This document shows, in pieces, positions 63,345-64,000 of a stretch of DNA of 64,000 bases (within the stretch, counting starts at the first letter, position 1; every line of letters starts with the position of its first letter). The translations under genes and the position numbers were made by a program. This DNA is from an uncultured Nonlabens sp. (GTDB taxonomy: Bacteria; Bacteroidota; Bacteroidia; Flavobacteriales; Flavobacteriaceae). A model generated the notes under the pieces. It made no database searches. It was given only the letters and a program-made list of their open reading frames with translations, and was not told where the DNA came from. Where the stretch lies: the NCBI RefSeq assembly GCF_947495285.1, contig NZ_CANLXZ010000005.1, positions 62,001 through 126,000 on the forward strand. Reading direction: 5' to 3'.

Positions 63345-63364
63345 AAGCCGTCCTGCGACGGCTT
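63345..63364 (+). repeat. Perfect GC-rich hairpin after the small membrane gene
   Basis: AAGCCGTC-CTGC-GACGGCTT, an eight-pair perfect stem. It lacks a T-run (GACATAAC follows), so it is not a normal terminator. It begins seven bases after the stop of the small ORF. Confidence 0.5.
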
Positions 63365-63431
63365 GACATAACAAAACAGTCATCGTTAAGTTGATGGCAT
63401 ATAATCAAACAAAGTCGATTGCGGGAAGAGG

Positions 63432-63449
63432 TTTCCGCCTTCGCGGAAA
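63432..63449 (+). repeat. Hairpin just before hisB, resembling a degenerate palindrome copy
   Basis: TTTCCGC-CTTC-GCGGAAA, four bases upstream of the hisB ATG. The CTTCGCGG core recalls the CGCTTTCGCGAAAGCG palindrome but with several changes. It could affect access to the hisB start. Confidence 0.4.
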
Positions 63450-63452
63450 TAC

Positions 63453-64000
63453 ATGAAAAAAGTATTATTTATAGATCGTGATGGAACGATAGTGAAAGAG
63501 CCACCAGTAGATTATCAACTAGATAGTTATGAAAAGTTAGAGTTCTTGCCTATGGCGATTACTCAACTGCACCGTATTGCTCGAGAGCTGGATTATGAAC
63601 TAGTTATGGTGACTAATCAAGATGGATTAGGAACAGATAGTTTTCCTGAAGATACCTTCTGGCCCGTGCATAATTTAATGATGAATGTTCTAGAGAATGA
63701 AGGGATTAACTTCAGCGAGGTTTTAATCGATCGTTCATTTCCTGAGCAAAATGCACCTACTCGTAAACCAGAAACTGGTCTATTAACGCATTATATAAAA
63801 GGCAATTACGACCTTGAAAACAGTTTTGTCATAGGTGATCGCAATAGCGATATGCAACTAGCTAAGAATTTAGGCTGTAAAGGGATACAGCTACCTAGTA
63901 TTACTGATGATAGTGAATTTGAAGATGAATTAGTAGTTCTTAAAACAGATTCTTGGAAAGAGATTTTTGACTTTTTAAAAGGACAACCTCGCAAGGTCAC
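63453..64000 (+). CDS. hisB: Bifunctional histidinol-phosphatase/imidazoleglycerol-phosphate dehydratase, N-terminal part
   Basis: The ATG at 63453 opens [18 protein letters not shown], the HAD motif I of the histidinol-phosphatase domain, with [15 protein letters not shown] (motif II), TRKPETGLL and [16 protein letters not shown] (motif IV). 182 codons are in the window; the dehydratase domain would follow outside it. The fusion is typical of Bacteroidota and enterobacteria. It continues the his operon from hisC. Confidence 0.93.
   Translation, partial: MKKVLFIDRDGTIVKEPPVDYQLDSYEKLEFLPMAITQLHRIARELDYELVMVTNQDGLGTDSFPEDTFWPVHNLMMNVLENEGINFSEVLIDRSFPEQNAPTRKPETGLLTHYIKGNYDLENSFVIGDRNSDMQLAKNLGCKGIQLPSITDDSEFEDELVVLKTDSWKEIFDFLKGQPRKV

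Noticed and set aside
1-64000. tRNA, rRNA or riboswitch genes
   Set aside because: I looked through the intergenic gaps and saw no cloverleaf-like or known riboswitch-like sequence; almost all gaps are short, and a covariance-model scan would be needed to be certain.

Overview
The window is a low-GC chromosomal segment from a member of the Bacteroidota, most likely a marine Flavobacteriaceae. Supporting signs are a SusC/SusD outer-membrane pair, a gliding-clade style str/S10 ribosomal operon, many lipoproteins with an N-terminal signal ending in a Ser-Cys lipobox, and promoters of the Bacteroidota type (TTG, about 19-20 bases, TAnnTTTG). A 16-bp palindrome (core GCTTTCGCGAAAGC) recurs 13 times, mostly inside genes. 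I cannot fix the genus from sequence alone.

Layout. 1-5.9 kb, minus strand: rpsL-rpsG-fusA-rpsJ-rplCDWB-rpsS. 6-13.2 kb: an Omp85-type barrel protein, then a SusC/SusD/lipoprotein nutrient-uptake unit. 13.2-32.8 kb: housekeeping genes (rlmB, rhomboid protease, rarA, radC, yaaA, rluD, ddl, coaD, an M14 peptidase, pyrE, birA, rsfS, ftsH, cdsA, psd, acyl-CoA-binding protein). 32.8-49.6 kb: valS followed by two tiny membrane ORFs, DUF1573 protein, PDZ aspartyl protease, an aminotransferase, murB, a glycosyltransferase, lipA, gap, a hybrid sensor kinase, lpxK, a Nif3-like protein, a coiled-coil zinc-ribbon protein and msrA. 49.6-64 kb: an amino-acid biosynthesis block, asnB, trpE-x-GDCFB-(repeats)-A, and hisG-D-C-x-B (hisB runs off the end).

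The most interesting content is regulatory. asnB, trpE and hisG are each preceded by the same arrangement: a TAnnTTTG promoter box, 5-7 bases later a 16-18 codon leader ORF rich in the cognate codon (six Asn; three Trp in a row; four His in a row), then an intrinsic terminator, then the gene. In each leader a segment beside the leader stop codon is complementary to the 5' side of the terminator, so a stalled ribosome would leave it free to block termination. The Asn version is, as far as I know, not a classical attenuator. The asn and trp terminators are nearly identical, suggesting one arose by duplication. The leader mRNAs look leaderless.

The same block carries structural oddities: a 48-bp tandem repeat array (eight units plus a partial one) between trpB and trpA, a lipoprotein gene inside the trp operon, a histidinol dehydrogenase fused in frame to a DUF559 endonuclease-like domain flanked by hairpins, a HisC with an internal insertion, and a small membrane ORF with hairpins between hisC and hisB.
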